Shown: positions 53,357 through 62,436 of the stretch, piece by piece
Layout: each line of letters starts with the position of its first letter
How positions within the stretch are numbered: the stretch's first letter is position 1
Assembly (NCBI GenBank): GCA_002841885.1
Contig: PHBE01000001.1
Location: forward strand, 62,001-126,000
Reading direction: 5' to 3'
Origin: Deltaproteobacteria bacterium HGW-Deltaproteobacteria-18
Lineage (GTDB): Bacteria > Desulfobacterota > Desulfovibrionia > Desulfovibrionales > Desulfomicrobiaceae
DNA: 64,000 nt
Notes under the pieces: model-generated
Seen by the model: only the letters and a program-made list of their open reading frames with translations
What the model was told of the DNA's origin: nothing
The model's database searches: none
Program-made: the position numbers and the translations under genes

Positions 53357-54358
53357 TCATTCCTTTACTCGCACGGGTACGAGGACACTTTCAAGAGCCG
53401 TCCCGTCAAGGGACATCGGCACAGGTTCAGCCAGGGCACCCTCTTCCGTCAGATCGCGGATGAGGGTGTTCCTGCTTCCACTCGCCGGCCACTGCTGACA
53501 CAGCAGCACGCCGGCAAAAACCACTCCCACACCCGCAAGCTGCGAAAAATTGAGCCGCTCATCAAGGCAAAGCCAGCCCAAAAGCATGGAAAAGACAGGA
53601 ATGAGATTGACGAAAGCCGAGGCCTGCCAGGCCGGGAGCTTGCTAATCCCGTAGTTGTAGAGACCGTACGCGCCGATGCTGATGCACACGCACAGGTAAA
53701 GCACTGCCAGGCTTGGACCGGCCGGGAAGACCACCGGTATCGTCGTCGATGGCAGAAAAAGAAGCGGCAGAAAGAAAACCGTTCCCACCATGGACTGCAC
53801 GGCGGTCAAAAACCATGGGGAATAGCGGGCGCAGAGCTTTTTCATGCTCACGGTGTAGCCCGCCGCGCAGAACATGGCCAAAAGTTCGAGAAAATTACCC
53901 ATAAGCGGACGCGGAGCGGCCTCCGTGGCAACTCCCGAGATGCTGACCCAAACCACCCCGGCCAGGGCCAGAATCAGCCCGGTCCATGAGCGAAAATTCA
54001 GTTGCTCGCCAAGGAAAAAGCCCGCGCAGACCGCCACCAGAATCGGCAATGTGGCCGCGACCATGCCCGCCTGGGAAGCCGAGGTCATGGTCAGGGCCTG
54101 ACCCTCGAAGACGAAATAGAAGCACGGCTCGCACAGGGCCATGAAAACCATGAAGCCCATATCCTCCCTGCGCAGATTCCGGGGACGCCAGCGCGGCAGC
54201 ACGAGCAGAAACAGGAAAGCCGAAAGGGCCATGCGCATGAATACGACGACAATGGGATCAAAGAACATCACGGCATACTTGAAGGCCACAAAGGAACTGC
54301 CCCACAGCAGCATGCCGACAAACAGGGAAATAAAGGGAAGAGCTGGAAAATATGCCAT
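53357..54358 (-). CDS. EamA/DMT-superfamily transporter
   Basis: The 333-residue inner-membrane protein has ten hydrophobic segments as two EamA repeats (about 7-140 and 155-290), with conserved GSSFVAFKYA in the first and NLIPVFSMLLGWLCLDERL in the second. Such proteins export amino acids or other small metabolites. I start at the second Met (54358), which has GGTGG upstream; a start at 54376 adds six residues. A hydrophilic tail of about 40 residues follows the last segment. Confidence 0.88.
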   Translation of the reverse strand: MAYFPALPFISLFVGMLLWGSSFVAFKYAVMFFDPIVVVFMRMALSAFLFLLVLPRWRPRNLRREDMGFMVFMALCEPCFYFVFEGQALTMTSASQAGMVAATLPILVAVCAGFFLGEQLNFRSWTGLILALAGVVWVSISGVATEAAPRPLMGNFLELLAMFCAAGYTVSMKKLCARYSPWFLTAVQSMVGTVFFLPLLFLPSTTIPVVFPAGPSLAVLYLCVCISIGAYGLYNYGISKLPAWQASAFVNLIPVFSMLLGWLCLDERLNFSQLAGVGVVFAGVLLCQQWPASGSRNTLIRDLTEEGALAEPVPMSLDGTALESVLVPVRVKE

Positions 54359-54459
54359 CGTGATCCACCAAAGCATGCATAATAGCAGTATATTTTAAAA
54401 AAAAGCTTGCATAGAATTAAGGGTGCACCTACGTATTAAGCGAAGACTCATAAATACGC

Positions 54460-55977
54460 ATGAGTATCCGGAGCCACCCAGAAAACTTTTTGAAAAGCAG
54501 ACATTCCATGCACGACTCACCTTTTGAAAACATGTCCGAAACTGCACAGCACTTCAGTACGCCGCAGCTTGAAGACATTTTTCAATCTGTCTTGAGCGAC
54601 ATACAAAACCATCGTCTGCTGAGCTGTGTGATCGGATTTCCAAAGTCAGGCAAGACATTTTTCCTGAACCGTCTAAAATCAACCCAAAAGTCCCATACAT
54701 TAAGCATCAACGCATCATCCGGGCGAACACTTTCTCAAATGATAAATGAAAATTTATCCCCCGAGAAGGAAAATAAAGCGGCGTTGACCCAACTGCTTCG
54801 CGAAAAAAAGCACGTCATTCTCTTCGTCGACAATGCCCATCTGCTCACGGATGCGGATTTTGCCTTTCTTGGAGGCCTCTTCAGCCTGACAAAGCATCTC
54901 TCGGCAGTCCTCCAGGTTGTCCTGGTCGGAAACGGCGAGATCGTGCACCGGCTGGCCCGGCCCGAAAACAGACCCATCTACAACATGCTCGGAGCCATTT
55001 GGACTCTCCCCAAGCTGACCCGCGAGCAGTCCCTGGCCTATATCCGCTTTCTTCTCGACGGCGCCGGAATGGCGACAGACCTCATCGGCACTCCTGACGC
55101 GGTGGCCAAGCGCGCGGCAGGAGTGATCGGAATCCTGCGCATGCTGACCATTACGCTCGCGCTCAAGGCCCTGCATTCGGATCAATCCTGCGACGCGGAA
55201 GAAGCCCTGAATTTCAAAAGCAACTGCCCCGGAGCGCAGGAACAGATGCCCGAGGAGACCATGCCGACCCAGAAGATGGGCTCCGGCAACTCCCTGATGG
55301 CCGGTTTGGCCCTGGTCCTGAGCATGGGGGCAATCATCGGGGCATTCCTGTTCTTTTTTTCCTGGCTCATGCCGGAGGTGCGCCTGGGCGATCTTTTCCA
55401 TGCACTGACCGGCACGCCACGGGAGACAAGCGTAGAACCCGCGCCAAGCCCCCCCGCCGCCCCGCAAAACATCCACACGGCGTCCGGCCCCGTACACTGG
55501 CAGAGCGTGGCCAAAACCGTATTTCGCAAGCGCACCACGGACGGCCCCTATTCGCTTCAACTCGGTGCCTATCCGACCATGGAATCCCTTCTGCTGCACC
55601 TGCCGCGCTTCATGGACCAGAAACAGCCCCTGTTCTGGAACCGGGACCAGAGTGGCGAGGTTCCTTTTTCCCTGTTCGTGGGCCGCTTCGAAAGTTTCGA
55701 GGCGGCCGGGGAATTCGCGTCGCAGAACAGCCTCGCAGGTTCACCGGTGGTCTTCAGACCCTTTGTGGCCACGGTGGGTCCGCTCACGGATCAGCAGCAG
55801 ATCGACCGCGCCAGCATGAGCCTGGGCCTGCCCGAGCAGCTGAACATTTTCGAACGCGAACTGGTCAGCGGCATCGAGATCCAATTCGCCCTCGAACGAT
55901 CCCGCGACGATGCCCTGGCGCATTGCGCACGCGCCGAGCAGAAAGGGCTGTCCTGCGCCGTAACCCAATACGAATGA
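54460..55977 (+). CDS. DamX-like AAA ATPase with SPOR domain
   Basis: The 505-residue protein has an ExeA/GspA-like ATPase (about 35-255) with P-loop GFPKSGKT at 59-66 and Walker B VILFVDNAHLL. A single membrane segment follows (about 285-312), then a Pro-rich linker and a periplasmic SPOR-type domain (about 365-440) starting YSLQLGAY. E. coli DamX, which binds denuded glycan at the septum, has the same layout. The start is uncertain: 54460, 54508 and 54532 are all possible and none has a strong ribosome site. The 5' part is more AT-rich than the 3' part. Confidence 0.82.
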   Translation: MSIRSHPENFLKSRHSMHDSPFENMSETAQHFSTPQLEDIFQSVLSDIQNHRLLSCVIGFPKSGKTFFLNRLKSTQKSHTLSINASSGRTLSQMINENLSPEKENKAALTQLLREKKHVILFVDNAHLLTDADFAFLGGLFSLTKHLSAVLQVVLVGNGEIVHRLARPENRPIYNMLGAIWTLPKLTREQSLAYIRFLLDGAGMATDLIGTPDAVAKRAAGVIGILRMLTITLALKALHSDQSCDAEEALNFKSNCPGAQEQMPEETMPTQKMGSGNSLMAGLALVLSMGAIIGAFLFFFSWLMPEVRLGDLFHALTGTPRETSVEPAPSPPAAPQNIHTASGPVHWQSVAKTVFRKRTTDGPYSLQLGAYPTMESLLLHLPRFMDQKQPLFWNRDQSGEVPFSLFVGRFESFEAAGEFASQNSLAGSPVVFRPFVATVGPLTDQQQIDRASMSLGLPEQLNIFERELVSGIEIQFALERSRDDALAHCARAEQKGLSCAVTQYE

Positions 55978-56017
55978 AAAAGGGACGGCCCTGGCCTTTT
56001 GCGGCCGGGGTCGTCCC
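55977..56017 (-). terminator. Rho-independent terminator after paaK
   Basis: A long imperfect GC-rich stem (GGGACG at 55982 pairing through to CGTCCC ending at 56017) is followed leftward by TTTTTC. It serves the leftward paaK gene and lies at the stop of the convergent ATPase-SPOR gene. Confidence 0.8.
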
Positions 56018-56051
56018 GAGCTTCTGATCTGAATCAGTCGGCGAAGGCTCT

Positions 56052-57344
56052 TTATCCGCGAAGGTCCTGAACCCGTTGCGCCTTACCTTCCGACTTGGGC
56101 AAGGAGTTCTGCTCCACCAGGTCGATGCGCGCGGTAATGAGGATCTCATCGCGCAGCCTTGAGCTGATGCGGCTTTGCAGGCTCTTCAGCTCGCGCATGT
56201 CTTCCACGAAATACTCTTCCTTGACCTCCACCTTGACCCGCATCTGATCCAGATAGCCGTCCCGCTCCAGTACGATCAGATAATTCTGACCCACTTCCGG
56301 AATGCTCATCAGCACCTGCTCGACCTGCATGGGATAGATGTTGACCCCCTTGAGGATGATCATGTCGTCGGAACGGCCCATGATGCGATCCAGGCGGCGA
56401 TGCGTGCGGCCGCAGGCGCAGTCGCCGGGAATGAAGCGGGTCAGGTCCTTGGTGCGGTAACGGATGAGCGGCATGCCCTCGCGGCACAGTGTGGTGATGA
56501 CCAACTCGCCGACTTCGCCGTCTGGCAGCGGTTCGCCGGTTTCCGGATTGACAATCTCGGGAAGGTAGGCGTCTTCCCAGATGTGCATGCCGTCCTGCTC
56601 AAGACACTCGAAAGCCACTCCCGGCCCGTTCATCTCGGACAGCCCGTAGGAGTTGTAGGCCTTGATCCCGTAGACTTCCTCGATGCGCTGGCGGATGGCC
56701 GCAGTGTGCGGCTCCGCGCCGATGAGGGCCACGCGCAGGTTCAGGCGATCAGGTGTGTAGCCCAGTTCGTCTTTGACCGTGCCCAGATGCAGTGCATAGG
56801 ACGGGATGATGTGGATGACGGAGACATTGAAATCTTCCAGGAGCTTGAGCTGGCGTTTGGAATTGCCGGCTCCGGCCGGGATGGTCAGGCAGCCCAGACG
56901 CTCGGCCCCGTAATGGATGCCAAGCCCGCCGGTGAAGAGGCCGTAGCCGGACATGTTCTGAAAGGTGTCCTCGGCCCTGATTCCGACCATGTGCATGCAC
57001 CGGGCCATGAGATCGGCCCAGGAATCGATGTCGTTTCTGGTGTAGTAGATGACCGTGGCCGAGCCAGTGGTTCCCGAAGATGCATGCAGGCGGACCATGT
57101 CGGTCACGGGCCGGGTCAGCATGCGCGCGGGATAGGCGCTGCGCAGGTCGTCCTTGGTGGTGAAGGGAAGGCGCGTGATGTCGGCGGCGGAAGTGATCGC
57201 CTCGGGGCGTATCCCCATTTCGGCAAAGCGGCGACCATAAAATTCGGATCTGGCGGCACGCTCGAGAGTGGTTGCAAGACGCGTTTTCTGAACCTTGTCC
57301 AATTCGCTGCGCGAAAAAAATTCTTCCGGGCAATAGGCTTTCAT
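56052..57344 (-). CDS. paaK: Phenylacetate-CoA ligase family protein
   Basis: This 430-residue AMP-forming ligase has the phosphate-binding HASSGTTGSATVIYYT around 92-107, the AMP site motif YGLSEMNGPG near 228 and the late RSDDMIILKGVNIYP. It activates phenylacetate or a related aryl acid to its CoA ester in the cytoplasm. Sulfate reducers often carry several such genes, some probably for indole- or aryl-acetate. The length is typical. It is 38 bases downstream of dnaB and could be read from the ribosomal protein operon. Confidence 0.92.
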   Translation of the reverse strand: MKAYCPEEFFSRSELDKVQKTRLATTLERAARSEFYGRRFAEMGIRPEAITSAADITRLPFTTKDDLRSAYPARMLTRPVTDMVRLHASSGTTGSATVIYYTRNDIDSWADLMARCMHMVGIRAEDTFQNMSGYGLFTGGLGIHYGAERLGCLTIPAGAGNSKRQLKLLEDFNVSVIHIIPSYALHLGTVKDELGYTPDRLNLRVALIGAEPHTAAIRQRIEEVYGIKAYNSYGLSEMNGPGVAFECLEQDGMHIWEDAYLPEIVNPETGEPLPDGEVGELVITTLCREGMPLIRYRTKDLTRFIPGDCACGRTHRRLDRIMGRSDDMIILKGVNIYPMQVEQVLMSIPEVGQNYLIVLERDGYLDQMRVKVEVKEEYFVEDMRELKSLQSRISSRLRDEILITARIDLVEQNSLPKSEGKAQRVQDLRG

Positions 57345-57382
57345 GGATTCGTCCGCTTTGTGTTGAAGGTGCGCGGGATTGA

Positions 57383-58831
57383 TCAGTACACGCCGCCGCT
57401 CTCGGACGGCAAACCTACCTCGGTGAGATTCTCGAACACGGTGTACTGACCGAAATAGCCCAGACGGATGGCCCCGACAGGACCGTTACGCTGCTTGCCG
57501 ATGATGATCTCGGCAATATTCTTGTTCGGGTTGTCCTCGGCCTTGTTGTAGGCCGCGTCACGGTAGATGAAGACAATGACGTCGGCGTCCTGCTCGATGG
57601 CGCCCGATTCGCGCAAATCCGAGATCATGGGCCGCTTGTCGGAACGTTCCTCGACCTTGCGGTTGAGCTGCGACAGGGCGATGACCGGGACCTCAAGCTC
57701 CTTGGCCAGGGCCTTGAGGTTACGCGAAATATCGGAAATTTCCTGTTCGCGCGAGTCGCTCTTGTGGGAGGAGCGCATGAGCTGCAGATAGTCGACGATA
57801 ATGAGCCCCACGCCCTTCTCGGCCTTGAGCCGCCTGCTGCGGGCCCGTATTTCCATGGTCGAGAGTGCCGGAGTGTCGTCGATGTAGATGGGTGCCCGGG
57901 AAAGATCTTCGGCGGCCTGATAGAGCCTGCTCCAGTCCTCGTCGTTCAGGTAACCGCTACGCAGACGGCTCAGGTCCACACGCCCGTGACAGCCCAGAAG
58001 ACGCATCATGAGCTGGTCCATGGACATTTCAAGCGAAAAGACCGCCACGGGCACATCGTGCTGGATGGCCGCCCGCATACCCATGTTCAGGGCCAGAGCG
58101 GTCTTGCCCATGGAAGGCCGGGCCGCGAGAATGATCAGGTCGGACTTTTGCAGCCCGGCGGTCATCTGGTCGAAATCGGTGTAGCCCGTGGGCACGCCCG
58201 TGACCAGTTCGCCCTGGCCGGCCCGCGTCTCAAGCTGCTCGAAGACCCGCTGGACCAGATCCTTGCTGCTCATGAAGACGGGCTTGCCCTTGGACTCGGC
58301 GATGGAAAAAATCTGCTGTTCGGCCTGGTCCAGCAGAGATTCGGTCTGCTCGCCGGCCTCGAAGCAACTGGTCAGGATTTCGGAGGAGGTCTGAATGAGC
58401 CTGCGACGCACGGACTTGTCACGCACGATCTGGGCGTGAAAGACGGAGTTGGACGCCGAGGCCACGGACTCGGCCAGGGAGGCGAGATAGACCGTGCCGC
58501 CGACCTCGTCGAGTTGCCCCCTGGTCTGCAGATATTCGGCCACGGTGACCAGATCAACAGGTTCGCGACGACGGTAGAGTTCCTGGAAGGCCTGATAGAT
58601 GGTGCGATGCACCGGCGAGTAGAAGTCCTCGTCGTTTATCGTGTCGACCAAGGTATGAAAAATGTCGTTACGCAGAAAAACCCCGCCCAGCACCGCCTGT
58701 TCGGCTTCGGTGTTGTGCGGGGGGACTCGGCGCAACAAATCAGAAGAGGCCTTTTGCAAGGCCTCCTCTGGTTGGATTCGAGTTCCGAGGCGCTGCCCGA
58801 ACTTATTCTGCGACTGCTTCTTCGGTTGCAT
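57383..58831 (-). CDS. dnaB: Replicative DNA helicase DnaB
   Basis: The 482-residue hexameric helicase has the N-terminal DnaB domain (about 33-135; NTEAEQAVLGGVFL) and the RecA-like C-terminal domain with Walker A ARPSMGKTA near 240 and Walker B VGLIIVDYLQLM. It unwinds DNA at the fork. The ATG at 58831 lies inside the 3' end of rplI, an overlap of 29 bases in a different frame. rpsF-rpsR-rplI-dnaB is a common bacterial gene order. Confidence 0.96.
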   Translation of the reverse strand: MQPKKQSQNKFGQRLGTRIQPEEALQKASSDLLRRVPPHNTEAEQAVLGGVFLRNDIFHTLVDTINDEDFYSPVHRTIYQAFQELYRRREPVDLVTVAEYLQTRGQLDEVGGTVYLASLAESVASASNSVFHAQIVRDKSVRRRLIQTSSEILTSCFEAGEQTESLLDQAEQQIFSIAESKGKPVFMSSKDLVQRVFEQLETRAGQGELVTGVPTGYTDFDQMTAGLQKSDLIILAARPSMGKTALALNMGMRAAIQHDVPVAVFSLEMSMDQLMMRLLGCHGRVDLSRLRSGYLNDEDWSRLYQAAEDLSRAPIYIDDTPALSTMEIRARSRRLKAEKGVGLIIVDYLQLMRSSHKSDSREQEISDISRNLKALAKELEVPVIALSQLNRKVEERSDKRPMISDLRESGAIEQDADVIVFIYRDAAYNKAEDNPNKNIAEIIIGKQRNGPVGAIRLGYFGQYTVFENLTEVGLPSESGGVY

Positions 58832-59318
58832 CGGCCTGCGGTTCGGGTTCGGTCACTTGTTCAACACGACCATACTTGACCACGTTCACGGTCAGCTTGG
58901 CCACGACCTCGGGGTGCAGCTTCACATCGATGACGTATTCGCCCAGGGAGCGGATGCCGTCTTCGAGCTGGATCTTGCGACGATCCACTTCCACGCCCTG
59001 CTCTTCCAGGATCGCGCCGATCTGGGAAGAAGTGACGGAGCCGTAAAGCTTGTCACCGTCGCCCACGCGCACTTCAATGACGACCTTGGCGGCCGCGATC
59101 CTGGCGGCCAAAGCGGCGGCCTCGGCCTTGACGGCGTCGTTCATGGCCTGCAGCTTGCGGCGTTCCTGTTCAAAGACCTTCAGGTTGCCGGGACTTGCCA
59201 TGGAAGCAAGACCCTGAGGCAACAGATAATTTCTGCCATAACCGGGACGGACCGCGACGATGTCGCCCAGTCGGCCCAGATTATCCACGTCTGCTCTCAA
59301 AATGACCTTCATGATCAA
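58803..59318 (-). CDS. rplI: 50S ribosomal protein L9
   Basis: L9 (171 residues) starts with the strongly conserved VILRADVDNLGRLGDIVAV and YGRNYLLPQGLA, a long central helix (about 40-75) and a C-terminal rRNA-binding domain. Compared with the common 148-150 residues it has a C-terminal extension rich in Glu and Ala (TEPEPQADATEEAVAE), which overlaps the dnaB start. Confidence 0.97.
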   Translation of the reverse strand: MIMKVILRADVDNLGRLGDIVAVRPGYGRNYLLPQGLASMASPGNLKVFEQERRKLQAMNDAVKAEAAALAARIAAAKVVIEVRVGDGDKLYGSVTSSQIGAILEEQGVEVDRRKIQLEDGIRSLGEYVIDVKLHPEVVAKLTVNVVKYGRVEQVTEPEPQADATEEAVAE

Positions 59319-59323
59319 ATCTC

Positions 59324-59587
59324 CTAGACTCTAGATTTTTTGAGCACGTCGGTGCTGTGGGTAGCCGTGTAGAACATCAGAGCCATCTGGCGGGCGCGCT
59401 TCACTTCGCGGGTGAGAGCCCGCTGGTGCTTGGCGCAGGTGCCGGTGATGCGGCTGGCAATGATCTTGCCGCGATCCGTCACGAAATCGTTCAGGATTTC
59501 GGGATGCTTGTAGTTAAGCAGGATCTCGGGATTCTCGCAGAAACGGCAGTACTTTCTCCGGGGTGCGAATTTCTTCTTAAAGGACAT
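59324..59587 (-). CDS. rpsR: 30S ribosomal protein S18
   Basis: S18 (87 residues) shows [11 protein letters not shown] at the N-terminus and [10 protein letters not shown] in the middle. The Cys and His pattern is that of the zinc-binding (C+) form. The ATG at 59587 has GAGGAGG upstream and directly follows rpsF. rplI follows after five bases. Confidence 0.97.
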   Translation of the reverse strand: MSFKKKFAPRRKYCRFCENPEILLNYKHPEILNDFVTDRGKIIASRITGTCAKHQRALTREVKRARQMALMFYTATHSTDVLKKSRV

Positions 59588-59588
59588 G

Positions 59589-59906
59589 TTATGCCTCCTC
59601 GGTTGCCGCAGCGGGGGTCTCGGCGAGTCTGACGGTGATGAACTTGAACACACCGTCGGTGATGCGGACATTGCGTTCCAATTCCGCGACAGCCTGGCCA
59701 GGCATGTTCACTTCCATGCGCACGTAGCGACCACGATTGAACTTGCGCACCGGATATGCCGTATCCTTGACGCCCCAGTCATCGACCTTGAGGACGGTGC
59801 CGCCCTCGCGCTCGACAATGGCGCTGAAGTTGTTCACGATTTCGCGGCATTCTTCCACACCCAGCTCAGGGCTGAGCAGGATCAATTCCTCGTACCTTGT
59901 CATCAT
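59589..59906 (-). CDS. rpsF: 30S ribosomal protein S6
   Basis: S6 (105 residues) begins [12 protein letters not shown] and includes the S18-contacting [17 protein letters not shown]. It is the first gene of the S6-S18-L9-DnaB operon, with AAGGAGG upstream of the start. Confidence 0.97.
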   Translation of the reverse strand: MMTRYEELILLSPELGVEECREIVNNFSAIVEREGGTVLKVDDWGVKDTAYPVRKFNRGRYVRMEVNMPGQAVAELERNVRITDGVFKFITVRLAETPAAATEEA

Positions 59907-59969
59907 TATAAATCCTCCTTACGGGTAAAAGCCCACCCCATTCCATTCGGGGGAGCAAGGAAACAAGGA

Positions 59970-59998
59970 TCGTTATTCCCATCCGCAACCCCTGTCAA
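59970..59998 (-). promoter_or_regulatory. Candidate promoter of the rpsF operon
   Basis: TTGACA (59998-59993, leftward) is followed after 17 bases by TAACGA, about 64 bases before the S6 start. The -35 is perfect, the -10 poor. Confidence 0.35.
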
Positions 59999-60051
59999 GG
60001 ACAGCGCTCCCCAGACTTGAAGGTCGCACGGTTTGCGCTTACACCGAGCCC

Positions 60052-62436
60052 ATGACGCGCATCATTCTTTTCCTCCTGCTGCTCCTGCCGCCCCTGCCGC
60101 TCCTGGCCGCGCCTCCCAGCGTGCTCGTCCTGCACTCCTATCATCCGGGGCTATCCTGGACCGACACGCTCAACACGGGCATCAGCGAAACTTTTCGCGC
60201 CGAGATGCCAGGCGCCCTGCTGTGGGTTGAATATCTGGACACCAAACGCAACACCGACACGTCCTATCTCTCTCTGCAGGCCGCGCTCCTGCGGCACAAG
60301 CTCGCCGAAAGCACCTTCAACCTGATCGTCACCACCGACAACGACGCCCTGGACTTCGTGCTTGAATACCGGGACAGCATTTTTCGCGGCGCACCCGTTG
60401 TCTTTTGCGGCGTCAACGACTTCACGCCCGGGCAATTGCGCGGCCAAAAGGGCATTACCGGCCTGGCCGAAAATCCGGCCTTTGCCGAGACCATGCTCTC
60501 GGCCCTCTCCCTGCACCCGGGCACGAGGGAGTTTGTGGTCATCGGAGCCGACCAGTCCATCACCGACCTGCTCACGGACCGCTCCCTGCACGCACTGGAG
60601 CAGCAGTTCCCGGCCATCCGCTTCACCTACTGGAACAACCTCGACGCACTGGAACTGCGCTCCCGGCTCAAGGAACTGGGCCCCGGCCAGGTCATCCTCA
60701 TCCATGGGGTCATGCGCAACGAGGAAGGGGTGCTGGTCGATTACCGCGGCAAGAACCTCTTTCTCTCCACCCACACCGGGGTGCCCATTTACGGGTTCTG
60801 GGATTTCGAGATGGGCACGGGCTGCGTAGGCGGCAAGATGGTGCAGGGAAGGACCGAGGGCGAACGCGCGGCCAGGCTGGCCATGGAAGTCCTGGGCGGG
60901 GCCGATCCCGACGATATTCCCGTGCACACGAAGACTCCTTCACGCTACATCTTCGACTACATTCAACTGCAACGCTTTGGGCTCAGCGAAAAGGCCCTGC
61001 CCCCGGACAGTCTGGTTCTCAACCAGCCCGTCCGCTTCTACCAGATCGACAAGCGCTACATCTGGACGGCCACCGTGGGCGTGGCCGTGCTGCTGGCCGC
61101 CCTGGCCATGCTCCTGAGCTCCATCCGCCGTCGTCAGGAGGCCCAGGAAGTGCTGCGTCGCCACAAGGAGCAGCTCGAAGAGGCCGTCCGCGCCCGCACC
61201 GAACATCTGCGCACGGCCAATGACGAACTCGAACGCGAGGTCCACGAACGCAACCGTGCCGAGGGCGACCTGCGCAAGGCGCGGGCGAGCCTGGAGATCG
61301 AGGTGGATCGCCGCACCACCGACCTGCGCTTCGAGATCGAACAGCGTCGCCTGGCCGAAGCCCATATCCGCGACCGCGAGGCCAAGGCCCGGGCCCTCAT
61401 CAACGCCCCCACCGAAACCCTGCTGCTCATGGATCAGGCCGGAATCATCCTCGACATCAATGAAACCGGGGCTTCGCGTCTGGGCAGAAACCGGGAATCC
61501 CTCTACGGACTGTCCATCTTCGCCCTGCTCCCCGAAACGCGCGCGGAGCGGTTCCGCCAGGCCGCGGACACAGTCTTCACCACCGGCGAAGTCCGTTCCA
61601 TCAACGAATACGGGGAAGAGCGCGATCTGGACCTGCGCTTCTATCCCGTTTTTGACGACCTGGGGCAGGTCACGCGCGTGGCCGTGTTCATGGCCGATGT
61701 CACGGGGGCCCGGCGCATGGCGCGGCAGATCATGCTCCTCGACAAGATAAACTCCCTGGGCCGCATGGCCGCAGGCATCGCCCACGAGATCCGCAACCCC
61801 CTGACCGGCATCCACGGGTATCTCTACGCCATGGACGAAATCTGCGACGACCTTCCGGACACGGAACCCGCCTCCGTCCTGCGCGCGACCATCGCCAAGA
61901 TTCGCAAGGCCGCAGGCAAGATGGAGTCCGTCATCCGCAGGGTGCTGGATTTTTCCAAACCCGGCACGCCGCGCCTCGAACTTCTTGACCTTTCGATTCC
62001 GGTACAGGAGGGCCTGAGCCTCATGCTCCCGACCCTGCGCAAGGCCGGGATCACCGTGGACACGGAGTTTACCGCCGCGCCGGCAATCCTCGGAGACCGC
62101 ATGCAGCTTGAACAGGCGGTCATCAACATCGTGGACAACGCGGCCCGGGCACTGCGCCACAACGAGGGGGCCAAGAACATTGCCCTGCGCATCCTGTCCG
62201 GACAGGACCGCCTGAGCCTCTGCATAGCGGACAACGGGCCGGGCATAGCCCCGGCCGATCGGGAACGGATTTTCGACCCATTCTATACAACGGCGAGCGA
62301 CGGCACGGGCATCGGCCTGTCCATCGTGCAACGCATCGTCGCCGACCACAGCGGCACCATCCATGTGGGCGAAAGCCTCGCCGGCGGAGCGGAGTTCAGG
62401 CTCGAATTCCCCCTGCCGGTCCCGGAGCACTCATGA
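60052..62436 (+). CDS. Sensor histidine kinase with ABC-type periplasmic sensor domain
   Basis: The 794-residue kinase has a signal peptide-like N-terminus, a periplasmic domain (about 22-330) of the ABC substrate-binding type (VLVLHSYHPGLSWTD, then VVFCGVNDF), a membrane segment at about 340-361, a coiled coil, a PAS domain (about 445-560) and a HisKA domain with phosphoacceptor His578 in AGIAHEIRNPLTG, followed by HATPase motifs (INIVDNAARAL, ADNGPGIAP, GTGIGLSIVQ). The periplasmic domain suggests sensing of a small solute. The stop overlaps the next gene by four bases, so the partner regulator is certain. Confidence 0.93.
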   Translation: MTRIILFLLLLLPPLPLLAAPPSVLVLHSYHPGLSWTDTLNTGISETFRAEMPGALLWVEYLDTKRNTDTSYLSLQAALLRHKLAESTFNLIVTTDNDALDFVLEYRDSIFRGAPVVFCGVNDFTPGQLRGQKGITGLAENPAFAETMLSALSLHPGTREFVVIGADQSITDLLTDRSLHALEQQFPAIRFTYWNNLDALELRSRLKELGPGQVILIHGVMRNEEGVLVDYRGKNLFLSTHTGVPIYGFWDFEMGTGCVGGKMVQGRTEGERAARLAMEVLGGADPDDIPVHTKTPSRYIFDYIQLQRFGLSEKALPPDSLVLNQPVRFYQIDKRYIWTATVGVAVLLAALAMLLSSIRRRQEAQEVLRRHKEQLEEAVRARTEHLRTANDELEREVHERNRAEGDLRKARASLEIEVDRRTTDLRFEIEQRRLAEAHIRDREAKARALINAPTETLLLMDQAGIILDINETGASRLGRNRESLYGLSIFALLPETRAERFRQAADTVFTTGEVRSINEYGEERDLDLRFYPVFDDLGQVTRVAVFMADVTGARRMARQIMLLDKINSLGRMAAGIAHEIRNPLTGIHGYLYAMDEICDDLPDTEPASVLRATIAKIRKAAGKMESVIRRVLDFSKPGTPRLELLDLSIPVQEGLSLMLPTLRKAGITVDTEFTAAPAILGDRMQLEQAVINIVDNAARALRHNEGAKNIALRILSGQDRLSLCIADNGPGIAPADRERIFDPFYTTASDGTGIGLSIVQRIVADHSGTIHVGESLAGGAEFRLEFPLPVPEHS

